DNA from: CAZAQK01 sp046344715
GTDB taxonomy: Bacteria > Pseudomonadota > Alphaproteobacteria > Rickettsiales > SXRF01
Length of the DNA: 64,000 nt
Assembly: GCA_046344715.1 (NCBI GenBank)
Contig: JBKDKX010000017.1
Location: 1 to 64,000, forward strand
Direction of reading: 5' to 3'
Within the stretch, counting starts at the first letter, position 1. Each line of letters begins with the position of its first letter. The position numbers and the translations under genes are program-made. Below, one piece after another: positions 41,442-49,189 of this stretch. Under the pieces are notes generated by a model that ran no database searches, had not been told where the DNA came from, and worked only from the letters and a program-made list of their open reading frames with translations.

Positions 41442-42758
41442 TTAACGGCTCTGTCCGGCTGGCTGATATGCGCTCAGCACCTGGTCTATAGCTGCGGCAA
41501 GGGCTTTTTCCTGCATGGAAGGGGTAATTGCCCCAACAGCGGTTTCTTCCACCTTGGCCATGGTGGCTTGTTGCTTGGGTGCATCCATTCCAGCGAGGGA
41601 TTTAATTACTTCATAGGCTTGACCGGCGGGTAAATCCATAGAGATATGCAGTTTACCATCTTTATCGGTTGAAACTTCTGGGCGGCCTTTGGCTTCCACC
41701 TGCTGGCCCTTGGGTTTGCCCCAGTTGTCAGTGTCTTTGAAGGTGTCATCGGCGATGAAGCTGTCGACATCCTTGGCTAGTTCAGGCTTTGCCTTTTTCA
41801 GGCGCACCAGAGATTTGATTACGGCGCGTTTCATATCTTCACGGCCAGCAATTTTGGGAAAAAGTTCATTGGCGGTATCGCCCGCATGGAGGAACGAACG
41901 GCCAAGCGACTTACCCAGTTGCTCTATTGTCAGGCTATCTAATGGATTCGTTGCGGCAATCTTTCTCTTTTCTTCTTCTGGCTTGCCATAAAACTTAGGA
42001 GGATCTTGCACTTCCTGTGCCTGTACAGGAGACATGATAGTAATATTTACCTGAGCGGGAATGCTCATTCTATCCTGCTTATTATATTCATGGCTGCTGA
42101 TTTGGAAGGTCAGTTTATCCACTTGTTCTTTAATGGTAGCCCTGCCTGCGGCATCGGTAACGTTCTTATATTTTGCTAGGCGTTCGGCAAGCAACGCTTT
42201 AATCGCCGGAAGCCTGCTTTTGATATTGGCCTCGGCCGCTTCAATCAGTGCTTTACTGTTGGGCTGTTCATCACGTGTTAATGGCAGTGTCATATTTACG
42301 CTTATGCCACCGTTATCCTTGCTGATGTCCAGCGCATGCGCTTTCAGGCTATTACCCCAGCCAGTTTCTTCTGCCACATCGGGCTTGAAGCCGCCCCATT
42401 CCAAATAATTTTTTGGAACATCTGCACCTTGTGCAATCATGCGTTCAAGGTTTTTGCGCATGGTGTTCGCATGCTCGGCATCGGATTCAAACTGCACCTT
42501 ATCTTTAAGCGCAGGCAATTTGGCGAGTACGACCTTTACTGCATTGGCAACTGCAAGCGGCGTCTGTGTTACTGAGGGATGTGAAATAGTAATATCAAGC
42601 CCTTCTTTAATCTCGGGCTCGCCACGTGGATGCGTCATGCTGTTGCGTAGCTTAGAGGTGATGGTAATGCTTGCATCAGATAAGTTTGCTGATAACTGCT
42701 TTTCCAATGCCGATGCGGCGGCAAGGTTTTCTGCGGGGAGGGTGGTTTCTTCAGCCAT
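41442..42758 (-). CDS. Unrecognised 438-residue protein
   Basis: I do not recognise a family. ATG 42758 has GAGAGG at good spacing; a longer frame from 42806 is unlikely. There is no signal peptide or membrane helix. The protein is Ala/Lys/Glu-rich and seems to hold two related beta-alpha units: an N-terminal region ending DITISHPSVTQTPLAVANAVKVV and a C-terminal region with LHISMDLPAGQAYEVIKSLAGM, both of the form 'beta strand, then helix'. A middle part (about 225-245) is a charged helix. Possibly cytoplasmic scaffold or stress protein; function unknown. Confidence 0.6.
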   Translation of the reverse strand: MAEETTLPAENLAAASALEKQLSANLSDASITITSKLRNSMTHPRGEPEIKEGLDITISHPSVTQTPLAVANAVKVVLAKLPALKDKVQFESDAEHANTMRKNLERMIAQGADVPKNYLEWGGFKPDVAEETGWGNSLKAHALDISKDNGGISVNMTLPLTRDEQPNSKALIEAAEANIKSRLPAIKALLAERLAKYKNVTDAAGRATIKEQVDKLTFQISSHEYNKQDRMSIPAQVNITIMSPVQAQEVQDPPKFYGKPEEEKRKIAATNPLDSLTIEQLGKSLGRSFLHAGDTANELFPKIAGREDMKRAVIKSLVRLKKAKPELAKDVDSFIADDTFKDTDNWGKPKGQQVEAKGRPEVSTDKDGKLHISMDLPAGQAYEVIKSLAGMDAPKQQATMAKVEETAVGAITPSMQEKALAAAIDQVLSAYQPAGQSR

Positions 42759-42860
42759 AATGCCTCTCAAGGTATATCTATAAATCAGGATTCCATCATA
42801 CCCCAAAACGGCTTCTTCTTAAGTGAAGGTTTTATGACAGCTTGGCATGCCCGTTTCCCT

Positions 42861-42884
42861 GTCATTCCGGCGCAGGCCGGAATC
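42861..42884. repeat. Family C palindrome
   Basis: GTCATTCCGGCGCAGGCCGGAATC: CATTCCGG and CCGGAAT arms around GCGCAGG. Same type as 43044-43107 and the remnant at the end of hisS. Confidence 0.7.
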
Positions 42885-43043
42885 AATGTGAATTAACCGT
42901 AATATCAATTGGTTATGGACAGTGGCACAACCATATGAGATGGCTATCACCCAATGGTCTGTATTCAGGCCAAAGCAGTATTGATGTAAAATATTGGATT
43001 TCTCCAATATATCCGTTATAGAAGCCTATCTTAAATTTAGAAT

Positions 43044-43107
43044 CGTCATTCCCGCGAAAGCGGGAATCCAGTTGTAACGTGGATACCGGCCTTCGCCGGT
43101 ATGACAG
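43044..43107. repeat. Family C double palindrome
   Basis: CGTCATTCCCGCGAAAGCGGGAATCC followed by GGATACCGGCCTTCGCCGGTATGACAG. Two adjacent hairpins whose outer ends CGTCAT/ATGACAG also pair. It ends 11 bases before the aspS start. Confidence 0.8.
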
Positions 43108-43118
43108 AATGAGGAATT

Positions 43119-44933
43119 ATGCACGCATACCGTACACATAACTGCAACCAGCTCAATGCCAGCCATGTCGGCAGCACCGTAAAACTTTCCGGCTGGGTGC
43201 ATCGTAAGCGCGACCATGGTGATTTGCTATTTGTGGATCTGCGTGATCATTACGGCATCACACAGCTGGTGGCGGCCAAGGGTAATCCGCATCTTGATGC
43301 ACTTTCCAAAGTGAGCCTTGAGAGTGTGATTCTGATTTCCGGTAAGGTGGTGGCGCGTATACCAGAAACGGTGAATAAGGACTTGCCAACGGGCGCGATT
43401 GAAGTATCGGTGGAAACATACACTCTGGAATCTGCGGCTGAAGCACTGCCGCTGCAAATCAATGCCGAGCGCGAACAGCCGGAAGAAACCCGCCTGAAAT
43501 ACCGCTTCCTTGATTTGCGTCGTGAAAAACTGCACAAAAATATTATGCTGCGCTCTCAGGTGATTTCATCGCTTCGCCGCCGTATGACGGAAAGTGGCTT
43601 CAATGAATTCCAGACACCGATTTTAACGGCAAGCTCGCCGGAAGGTGCGCGTGATTACTTAGTTCCTAGCCGCATCCATCCGGGTAAATTTTATGCGCTG
43701 CCGCAAGCACCGCAGCAGTTTAAGCAGCTGCTGATGGTTTCCGGCTTTGATAAATATTTCCAAATCGCCCCATGCTTCCGCGATGAAGATGGCCGTGCTG
43801 ACCGCTCTCCAGGTGAATTCTATCAGCTTGATATCGAGATGAGCTTTGTAACGCAGGATGATGTATTTTCTGCCATCGAGCCGGTGCTGGAAGGCGTGTT
43901 CAAAGAATTTGGTGATAAGCAGGTAACACCCGCGCCATTCCCGCGCATGACCTACAAAGATTCTATGCTGAAATATGGATCTGATAAACCAGACCTCCGC
44001 AATCCGATTGAGATCGTGGATGTGACAGAATTCTTCGCAGATGAAGCCGTATCGTTCAAAGCATTCAAAGGCAAAACCGTACGCGCAATTCCTGCGCCTG
44101 CATGTGCCGATAAACCACGCAGCTTCTTTGATAAGCTCAATGACTGGGCGAAGGAAGAGGGCGCGGCGGGGCTTGGTTACATCACTGTGGACGCTGAGAA
44201 AAAAGCCGGTGGCCCGATTGCTAAATTCATTCCGGAACCGGTACTTTCCAAGATGCTTGAAAAAGCAAAAGTACCGGCGGGGGGTACATTATTCTTCGTG
44301 GCCGATGAGAAAGAACTTGCCGCCTCAAAGATGGCAGGCAAGGCGCGTATCAAGCTTGGCAATGAATTAGACTTGCTGGAAAAGGGCGTATTCAAATTCT
44401 GCTGGGTGGTGGATTTCCCATATTTCGAATTTGATGAAGACGAGAAGAAAATCATCTTCTCGCACAACCCATTCTCGATGCCCCAGGGGGGTATGGAGGC
44501 ACTGCTGAATAAAAACCCGCTGGATATTCTTGCGTATCAGTATGACATTGTGTGTAATGGTGTGGAATTATCAAGTGGCGCGATTCGTAACCACAAGCCG
44601 GAGATTATGTATAAGGCATTTGAAATCGCTGGCTACGGCCCCGAGGTTGTGGATAAGAAATTTGGCGGTATGATCTCTGCGTTCAAATTCGGAGCACCGC
44701 CACACGGTGGCCTTGCCCCGGGTGTTGACCGCATGGTGATGCTGCTGGCCGACGAGCCAAACATCCGCGAAGTCATCTGTTTCCCGATGAACCAGAAAGC
44801 CGAAGACCTCCTGATGCAGGCACCGAACGTGGCGGAAGAAAAACAGCTGCGTGAACTGCATTTGCAACTCTCGCCAAAAGCAAAACAGTTGCTGGCGGAA
44901 GAAGCAGAAAAAGGCAAAGAGCAGGCGGCGTAG
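43119..44933 (+). CDS. aspS: Aspartyl-tRNA synthetase
   Basis: 604 residues, bacterial-type. OB-fold anticodon-binding domain (about 1-110; VKLSGWVHRKRDHGDLLFVDLRD), class II motif 2 (FRDEDGRADRSPGEFYQLDIEMSF), the GAD insertion domain (about 290-410) and motif 3 (GLAPGVDRMVMLLADEPNIREVI). It charges tRNA-Asp, and in organisms lacking AsnRS also tRNA-Asn. A palindromic element lies immediately upstream. Confidence 0.97.
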   Translation: MHAYRTHNCNQLNASHVGSTVKLSGWVHRKRDHGDLLFVDLRDHYGITQLVAAKGNPHLDALSKVSLESVILISGKVVARIPETVNKDLPTGAIEVSVETYTLESAAEALPLQINAEREQPEETRLKYRFLDLRREKLHKNIMLRSQVISSLRRRMTESGFNEFQTPILTASSPEGARDYLVPSRIHPGKFYALPQAPQQFKQLLMVSGFDKYFQIAPCFRDEDGRADRSPGEFYQLDIEMSFVTQDDVFSAIEPVLEGVFKEFGDKQVTPAPFPRMTYKDSMLKYGSDKPDLRNPIEIVDVTEFFADEAVSFKAFKGKTVRAIPAPACADKPRSFFDKLNDWAKEEGAAGLGYITVDAEKKAGGPIAKFIPEPVLSKMLEKAKVPAGGTLFFVADEKELAASKMAGKARIKLGNELDLLEKGVFKFCWVVDFPYFEFDEDEKKIIFSHNPFSMPQGGMEALLNKNPLDILAYQYDIVCNGVELSSGAIRNHKPEIMYKAFEIAGYGPEVVDKKFGGMISAFKFGAPPHGGLAPGVDRMVMLLADEPNIREVICFPMNQKAEDLLMQAPNVAEEKQLRELHLQLSPKAKQLLAEEAEKGKEQAA

Positions 44934-44940
44934 CCGCAAG

Positions 44941-45642
44941 TTATTTGCGCGGCTGGCGCACTTCAATCCCTAATGTCGTGGCAATTTTGCTTAAGGCACT
45001 TGCTGTCTGCGCGTGGATATCACTCAATATCTGCACATCCGTTGCTGATTCACCTTGTTGCAGGGATTCCATGAAATCTGTGTCTACGGCATCTGCTGAT
45101 TTTTTTGTGTAATAGGCATCCATTTCTTTATATTCTTTTGCACGGCTTTGGAGTGCTGCGATACCATTTTGTATCGTTGCTGATGTTGGCCGTATGCCAT
45201 TCCTCGCCAGATTATCCACTGCCAACAGTACATTGAGGATATTTTTTTCCCTAGCCATATCAACCTTGGCCGTTTTGCTCATAAATTCTGGAATTCTTTC
45301 TGGGGATGATTGTGCAAGTTCTCGGATTGCGTCCCAATTTTCCAAGTAAACACCGTTTCTATCTGCCCAGAGATTACCAAGGGCTTCCAGCATGGTCATG
45401 TCATGATTTAGAGGAGGAAAATCTAATATAGAAAGCTTCCCGTCCTCATATTGCTTAATTACTGCTTTGGGATTGGCAAGATACTCCTCACGATAATTAG
45501 AGGAAACAATACCTCTGGTGGTACCTAGCAATTCAAATATCTGCTTAACTCTTGAGAGTGTGATAACGTCTGCTAATTTTTTATCAAGCAATGCATTCGC
45601 TTGCTGCTGTGCTTGTGTGAGATCTTGTCTTTTTTCTTCCAT
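44941..45642 (-). CDS. Unrecognised 233-residue helical protein
   Basis: I do not recognise a family. The protein is almost entirely helical and charged, starting with a Gln-rich coil (DLTQAQQQANALLDKKL), without signal peptide or membrane span. A conserved-looking acidic/aromatic block (LSILDFPPLNHDMTMLEALGNLWADRNGVYLENW, about 72-105) is the most distinctive part. Convergent with aspS, seven bases away. AT content is somewhat higher than in the neighbours. Confidence 0.5.
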   Translation of the reverse strand: MEEKRQDLTQAQQQANALLDKKLADVITLSRVKQIFELLGTTRGIVSSNYREEYLANPKAVIKQYEDGKLSILDFPPLNHDMTMLEALGNLWADRNGVYLENWDAIRELAQSSPERIPEFMSKTAKVDMAREKNILNVLLAVDNLARNGIRPTSATIQNGIAALQSRAKEYKEMDAYYTKKSADAVDTDFMESLQQGESATDVQILSDIHAQTASALSKIATTLGIEVRQPRK

Positions 45643-45759
45643 AATTAGGGCTCTGGTAGGTCGTTCATCGTGGTCAATTATATAGTAATATGGTTTTTAT
45701 TTTGTTACAGTTCCACGAAAATATAGGAATTATATATTAAATATATCAATATAAATCAT

Positions 45760-46620
45760 ATGGTTATTAAAATCGCACTTCTCCAAATGACTAGCGGGGC
45801 GGATATTGCCGAAAATATCACCCGTTTTGAGGCGTTAGCGGCTGAGGCGGCAGCTCAAGGCGCGCAGTTCATTGCCACGCCGGAGAATATTTTTTTGATG
45901 GAAGAGTCCGGCAAGCCGCGCAGCTTTTATATGCAAGCCGAACATCCGGGTGTTAAAACAGCGGCGGAAGTGGCTAAGAAATATAAAGTATGGCTGCTCA
46001 TTGGAAGTGTGGCGGTGCTGCCTGATAACCCTCTCCCTGAAGGGGAGGGAATAAAAACCTATAACCGTTCCATATTGTTTAATCCGCAGGGTGAAATTGC
46101 CGCGCATTACGATAAAATTCATCTGTTCGATGTGGAAGTGGGTGATGGGCAGAATTACCGTGAATCGGCGAAGATAATCGCTGGGGATAGGGCGGTGGTT
46201 GCAACTATCACCCCCTTCCTAACCCTCCCCCCTCAATGGGGAGGGGATATCATGCTTGGAATGAGTATTTGCTACGATGTTCGTTTCCCCCACCTATACC
46301 GTGCATTAGCCCAAAAAGGTGCAGAAATTCTTGCTGTGCCTGCAGCATTTACGGCGGTGACGGGTGAAGCACATTGGCATACGTTGTTGCGCGCGCGCGC
46401 TATTGAGAATGGTTGCTTTGTAATAGCACCAGCGCAGTGTGGCACCCATCCGGGCAACCGCAAAACCTTCGGCCATTCGCTGGTGGTTGACCCGTGGGGC
46501 AAAGTGCTCGCCGATGGGGGCACGGAAGAAGGTGTGGTATTGGTGGATATTGATTTAGGTGATGTGGCCAAAGCGCGCGCGAAGATTCCAAGCCTTATGC
46601 ATGATCGGGAGTTTGAGTAA
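45760..46620 (+). CDS. Nitrilase-superfamily hydrolase with two repeat-derived insertions
   Basis: 286 residues. The catalytic triad is intact: Glu42 (ATPENIF), Lys119 (HYDKIHLFD) and Cys171 (MSICYDVRFP). It resembles the Nit/omega-amidase branch (Nit1-like), which hydrolyses deaminated glutathione or similar amides. Two segments look foreign: about residues 89-98 (NPLPEGEGIK) and 150-163 (ITPFLTLPPQWGGD). Both are coded by family D palindromic sequence and occur in surface loops, before a beta strand and before the nucleophile strand. The frame is kept, so the enzyme may still be active. Confidence 0.88.
   Translation: MVIKIALLQMTSGADIAENITRFEALAAEAAAQGAQFIATPENIFLMEESGKPRSFYMQAEHPGVKTAAEVAKKYKVWLLIGSVAVLPDNPLPEGEGIKTYNRSILFNPQGEIAAHYDKIHLFDVEVGDGQNYRESAKIIAGDRAVVATITPFLTLPPQWGGDIMLGMSICYDVRFPHLYRALAQKGAEILAVPAAFTAVTGEAHWHTLLRARAIENGCFVIAPAQCGTHPGNRKTFGHSLVVDPWGKVLADGGTEEGVVLVDIDLGDVAKARAKIPSLMHDREFE
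46028..46051 (+). repeat. Family D element inside nitrilase gene (first)
   Basis: ACCCTCTCCCTGAAGGGGAGGG: same hairpin type as at 20277 and 38812. In frame, coding NPLPEGEG. Confidence 0.75.
46206..46250 (+). repeat. Family D element inside nitrilase gene (second)
   Basis: TATCACCCCCTTCCTAACCC, then CCCCTCAATGGGGAGGGGA. Nearly the same as the right arm of the intergenic element at 38900-38942 (CATCACCCCCTCCCTAACCC...CATCAAGGGGTAGGGG). In frame, coding about 14 residues just before the catalytic Cys strand. Confidence 0.8.
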
Positions 46621-46621
46621 C

Positions 46622-46698
46622 GTCATCCTGAGTGTAGTGAAGGATCTTTCCATTATTGCATAAGATCCTTCGACTCGCTACGATCGCTCAGGATGACA
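46622..46698. repeat. Family A element overlapping the ubiG 3' end
   Basis: GTCATCCTGAGTG...GAAGGATC at the left and GATCCTTCGACTCGC...GCTCAGGATGACA at the right. It starts one base after the nitrilase stop and runs into ubiG, whose last six codons and stop are repeat sequence. Confidence 0.88.
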
Positions 46699-47481
46699 TT
46701 TTTTGCCGGTGATTAAATAATTCACGCTCATATCATCCGCTTTCATTTCCCATTTCCATGTTAGCGGATTCATTACCATGCCGGTCATATCCGCAACTTC
46801 CACATTGTTGGCGCGCAGGTGGCGGCTAAGCTCTGAGGGTTTTACAAACTTGCTCCATGTGTGTGTGCCGCGCGGCAGCCAGCGCAGCACATATTCCGCA
46901 CCGATGATGGCCAGTGCGTAGGATTTTGCTGTGCGATTGATGGTGGAAAAGATTACCAGTCCACCAGGTTTTGCTAACTTGCATACACATTCCACAAAGG
47001 CAGGAATATCGGCAACGTGTTCGATGATTTCGAGTGCCAACACAACATCGAACCCGTCATTGCGAGGAGGCAAAGCCGACGAAGCAATCCAGTTTTCGGT
47101 ATCTGGATTGCTTCGCTGCGCTCGCAATGACGAAACTAGAAACTCTGCCGTCGCGCATTTATAATCAATATTCAGTCCGGATTTTTCTGCATGTAACTTC
47201 GCAACGGCAATGTTTTTTTCAGAGGCATCTATACCTGTTACTTTGCATCCTAACTGAGCAAATGCTTCCGAGACTAACCCGCCGCCGCAGCCAATATCGA
47301 GGAGGGATATTTCCTGAATCCTGAATCCTGAATCCTGAATCCTATTTTTAATCCATTCCACCCGCAGCGGATTAATCCGGTGCAGTGGGGCGAATTTGCC
47401 ATGCGGATTCCACCATTCATCGGCAATGCGTGAAAAACGTTCGATTTCATCTTTATCAACGGTATTAACAGCAGCGGCCAT
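46678..47481 (-). CDS. ubiG: Ubiquinone biosynthesis O-methyltransferase with repeat-derived insertions
   Basis: 267 residues from ATG 47481 (TTG 47529 is less likely). Family parts: EIERFSRIADEWWNPHGKFAPLHRINPLR at the N-terminus, SAM motif I LLDIGCGGG (60-68), EIIEHV and the KFVKPSELSRHL region; it makes both O-methylations of ubiquinone. Three stretches are foreign: residues about 47-56 (RIQDSGFRIQ) from a heptanucleotide tract just before motif I, about 117-143 from a complete family B palindrome, and the C-terminal CHPERS from a family A element. UbiG normally has a short loop where the 27-residue insertion sits. The frame is open throughout. Confidence 0.92.
   Translation of the reverse strand: MAAAVNTVDKDEIERFSRIADEWWNPHGKFAPLHRINPLRVEWIKNRIQDSGFRIQEISLLDIGCGGGLVSEAFAQLGCKVTGIDASEKNIAVAKLHAEKSGLNIDYKCATAEFLVSSLRAQRSNPDTENWIASSALPPRNDGFDVVLALEIIEHVADIPAFVECVCKLAKPGGLVIFSTINRTAKSYALAIIGAEYVLRWLPRGTHTWSKFVKPSELSRHLRANNVEVADMTGMVMNPLTWKWEMKADDMSVNYLITGKKCHPERS
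47055..47132 (-). repeat. Family B palindrome inserted in frame in ubiG
   Basis: Complete element: CGTCATTGCGAG...GAAGCAATCC...GGATTGCTTCG...CTCGCAATGACG, 78 bases, a multiple of three. It codes SSLRAQRSNPDTENW followed by IASSALPPRNDG in UbiG. Confidence 0.92.
47313..47343 (-). repeat. Heptanucleotide tandem tract in ubiG
   Basis: (CCTGAAT) four times plus CCT. Seven bases is not a multiple of three, so loss or gain of one unit would shift the ubiG frame upstream of the SAM-binding motif. Confidence 0.9.
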
Positions 47482-47546
47482 GGCAAATTGTGCTTTCTTA
47501 TTCGGATTCTCTATTTTAGACTGATTCAAACCATAAGCGCAATGCC

Positions 47547-48578
47547 ATGACGAAGATAAACCTAAAAAACATGCTTTTTAACAGTGTTGCTGTTTCTAAT
47601 ACAGAACAGCAGAGTAAATTTGATAAGATATTGGGCTATCTTTTTGGCCTTAAAAAAGGCTGGCATAAGCATCGCGATTTCACAAAAAATAATTTTGAAA
47701 TGGGTGTGGCCCATTTCCGCAAAGGCAATGTACAGGATGCGGTGTTTCGCTTCAAACTCGTTACATGGATGAATCCCAAACATGCTGATGGCTGGTACTG
47801 GCTGGGCAGAAGCCTATTGCGTGACGGCAAAAAATCACAGGCAGTGGCAGCCTTGCAAAAAGTACAGCAGATGAAACCCGGGCAGGAAGACACTAATTAT
47901 ATGCTGGCAGTGGCCATGGGGGCCGCAGCTTCGCAGAACCTGCTCCCTAAAAGAATGCCGCCATCACTGGTGAAGGAGCATTTTGAGGGGATTGCCAGTG
48001 ATTATGTGGCAACCATTGAGGTTGGTCAGCATAAAGGCCATGAGCTGGTGGCAGATGCCGCGCGTGCGGCTCTATTGCAAGGACGGCTGGATCATGTAGT
48101 GCTGGATTTGGGTGTGGGCACAGGTCTGTGTGGCGTGCGGCTGCGCGATGTTTCCGCACATATTACAGGTGTGGATATTTCCGCAAAAATGCTGGAACGC
48201 GCCATGCTTGTTAAAGATGCTGCAGGCAAAAAACTCTATGATGCACTGGTGCACCGTGAAGCGGTTGATTTTTTAAGTGGCACCGCAGATGGTGCGTTTG
48301 ACGTGGTACTGGCCGCTGGATTGGTTGATTATTTGGGTGATCTTGATGAATTGTGGAAGCAGGTGGCGCGCTCTCTGAAGCAGGGCGGCATCTTCGCGCT
48401 TTCAGCCAGCAGCATGGCAGAGGCTGGCTTCCGCTTTGATACAAAAACCGAGCATTTCCGCTTTTCTAAAGCCTATCTTGAAGGACTGGCCAGCCAGCAT
48501 GGCATGAGTGCTATTTCTCTGGTGGAAGCGGAAGTTTCAGCCGGCCAGATGATGTGGGTTTGTGCCTTCCGCAAGTAA
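47547..48578 (+). CDS. TPR-methyltransferase fusion protein
   Basis: 343 residues. Two TPR units (about 50-115; FEMGVAHFRKGNVQDAVFRF and ADGWYWLGRSLLRDGKKSQAVAAL) precede a class I methyltransferase domain with motif I VVLDLGVGTGLCGVRL (about 183-198) and GVDISAKMLERA. The linker SLVKEHFEGIASDYVATIE resembles that in other bacterial TPR-methyltransferases of unknown substrate. Divergent from ubiG, 65 bases apart. The stop is directly followed by a family B element. Confidence 0.8.
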   Translation: MTKINLKNMLFNSVAVSNTEQQSKFDKILGYLFGLKKGWHKHRDFTKNNFEMGVAHFRKGNVQDAVFRFKLVTWMNPKHADGWYWLGRSLLRDGKKSQAVAALQKVQQMKPGQEDTNYMLAVAMGAAASQNLLPKRMPPSLVKEHFEGIASDYVATIEVGQHKGHELVADAARAALLQGRLDHVVLDLGVGTGLCGVRLRDVSAHITGVDISAKMLERAMLVKDAAGKKLYDALVHREAVDFLSGTADGAFDVVLAAGLVDYLGDLDELWKQVARSLKQGGIFALSASSMAEAGFRFDTKTEHFRFSKAYLEGLASQHGMSAISLVEAEVSAGQMMWVCAFRK

Positions 48579-48665
48579 TGTCACCGCGAGTAGGGCAAAG
48601 CCCAACGTGGCGATCCAGAGCATTTCTGGAAAGCTGGATTGCTTCGCCTGTGGCTTGCAATGACG
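48579..48665. repeat. Family B element joining two genes
   Basis: TGTCACCGCGAG...CGATCCAG...CTGGATTGCTTCG...TTGCAATGACG. It begins on the base after one stop codon and its last bases contain the ATG of the acetyltransferase gene. Confidence 0.82.
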
Positions 48666-49118
48666 CAAATTAATGTACGAATTGTAGGAAAAGAAGCAGC
48701 AGAATTACTCTCTGACGTTCATACCCAATGCTTTCCCCATTATTGGGACAAAGACGCATTCAACGATTTTTTCTCGGTGGCGGGTACGATGGCTCTGTTG
48801 GCAGAGGCAGATAAGGTGGTTGGTATGTTGGTTTACCGTATAAGCCATGAGCAGGCGGATATCATCACCATAGCAGTATTGCCGGAGTTTCGCCGCAAAG
48901 GGATTGCACGTTTGCTGATGGATAAAGCCTTGCAGGCGTTGCAGGGGCAGGGGGTGGAAACGCTGTTCTTAGACGTGGAATATGGTAACCAGCCAGCCAT
49001 AAGCCTTTATGAAGCCTTGGGTTTTTCCCACCAGCGGCGCAGGCGGCAGTATTACCGCCAAACTGACGGTACATGCACGGATGCGCTTGTAATGACCAAA
49101 AAAGTTACCAGTTGCTAG
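48660..49118 (+). CDS. rimI: Ribosomal-protein-alanine N-acetyltransferase RimI
   Basis: 152 residues, a single GNAT domain. Acetyl-CoA loop RRKGIARLL (about 80-88) and the RimI-like LDVEYGNQPAISLYEALGFSHQRRRRQYY towards the end, including the Asn and Tyr typical of RimI. It acetylates the N-terminus of S18 or similar targets. The only good start, ATG 48660, lies inside a family B palindrome, and the stop lies inside a heptanucleotide array, so both gene ends are made of repeat DNA. Confidence 0.87.
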   Translation: MTQINVRIVGKEAAELLSDVHTQCFPHYWDKDAFNDFFSVAGTMALLAEADKVVGMLVYRISHEQADIITIAVLPEFRRKGIARLLMDKALQALQGQGVETLFLDVEYGNQPAISLYEALGFSHQRRRRQYYRQTDGTCTDALVMTKKVTSC

Positions 49119-49180
49119 TTATCAGTTGCCAGTATAAATTTCCCCCCTCTTTCTGGTAACTGGTAACAGGTAGCTAGTAA
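49104..49180. repeat. Inverted pair of degenerate heptanucleotide arrays
   Basis: Left arm: GTTACCA, GTTGCTA, GTTATCA, GTTGCCA in uninterrupted register (49104-49131). Right arm: CTGGTAA, CTGGTAA, CAGGTAG, CTAGTAA (49153-49180). The arms can pair. The rimI stop (49116-49118) lies in the left arm, and lysC starts ten bases after the right arm. Confidence 0.85.
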
Positions 49181-49189
49181 CTAAATCTT

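Larger units (their letters stand above)
42759..43118. other. 360-base gap with palindromic repeats, no gene
   Basis: Divergent gap between the preceding unknown gene and aspS. It holds two family C elements (42861-42884 and 43044-43107) and otherwise no convincing reading frame or RNA fold. The promoters of both genes should lie here. Confidence 0.6.
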
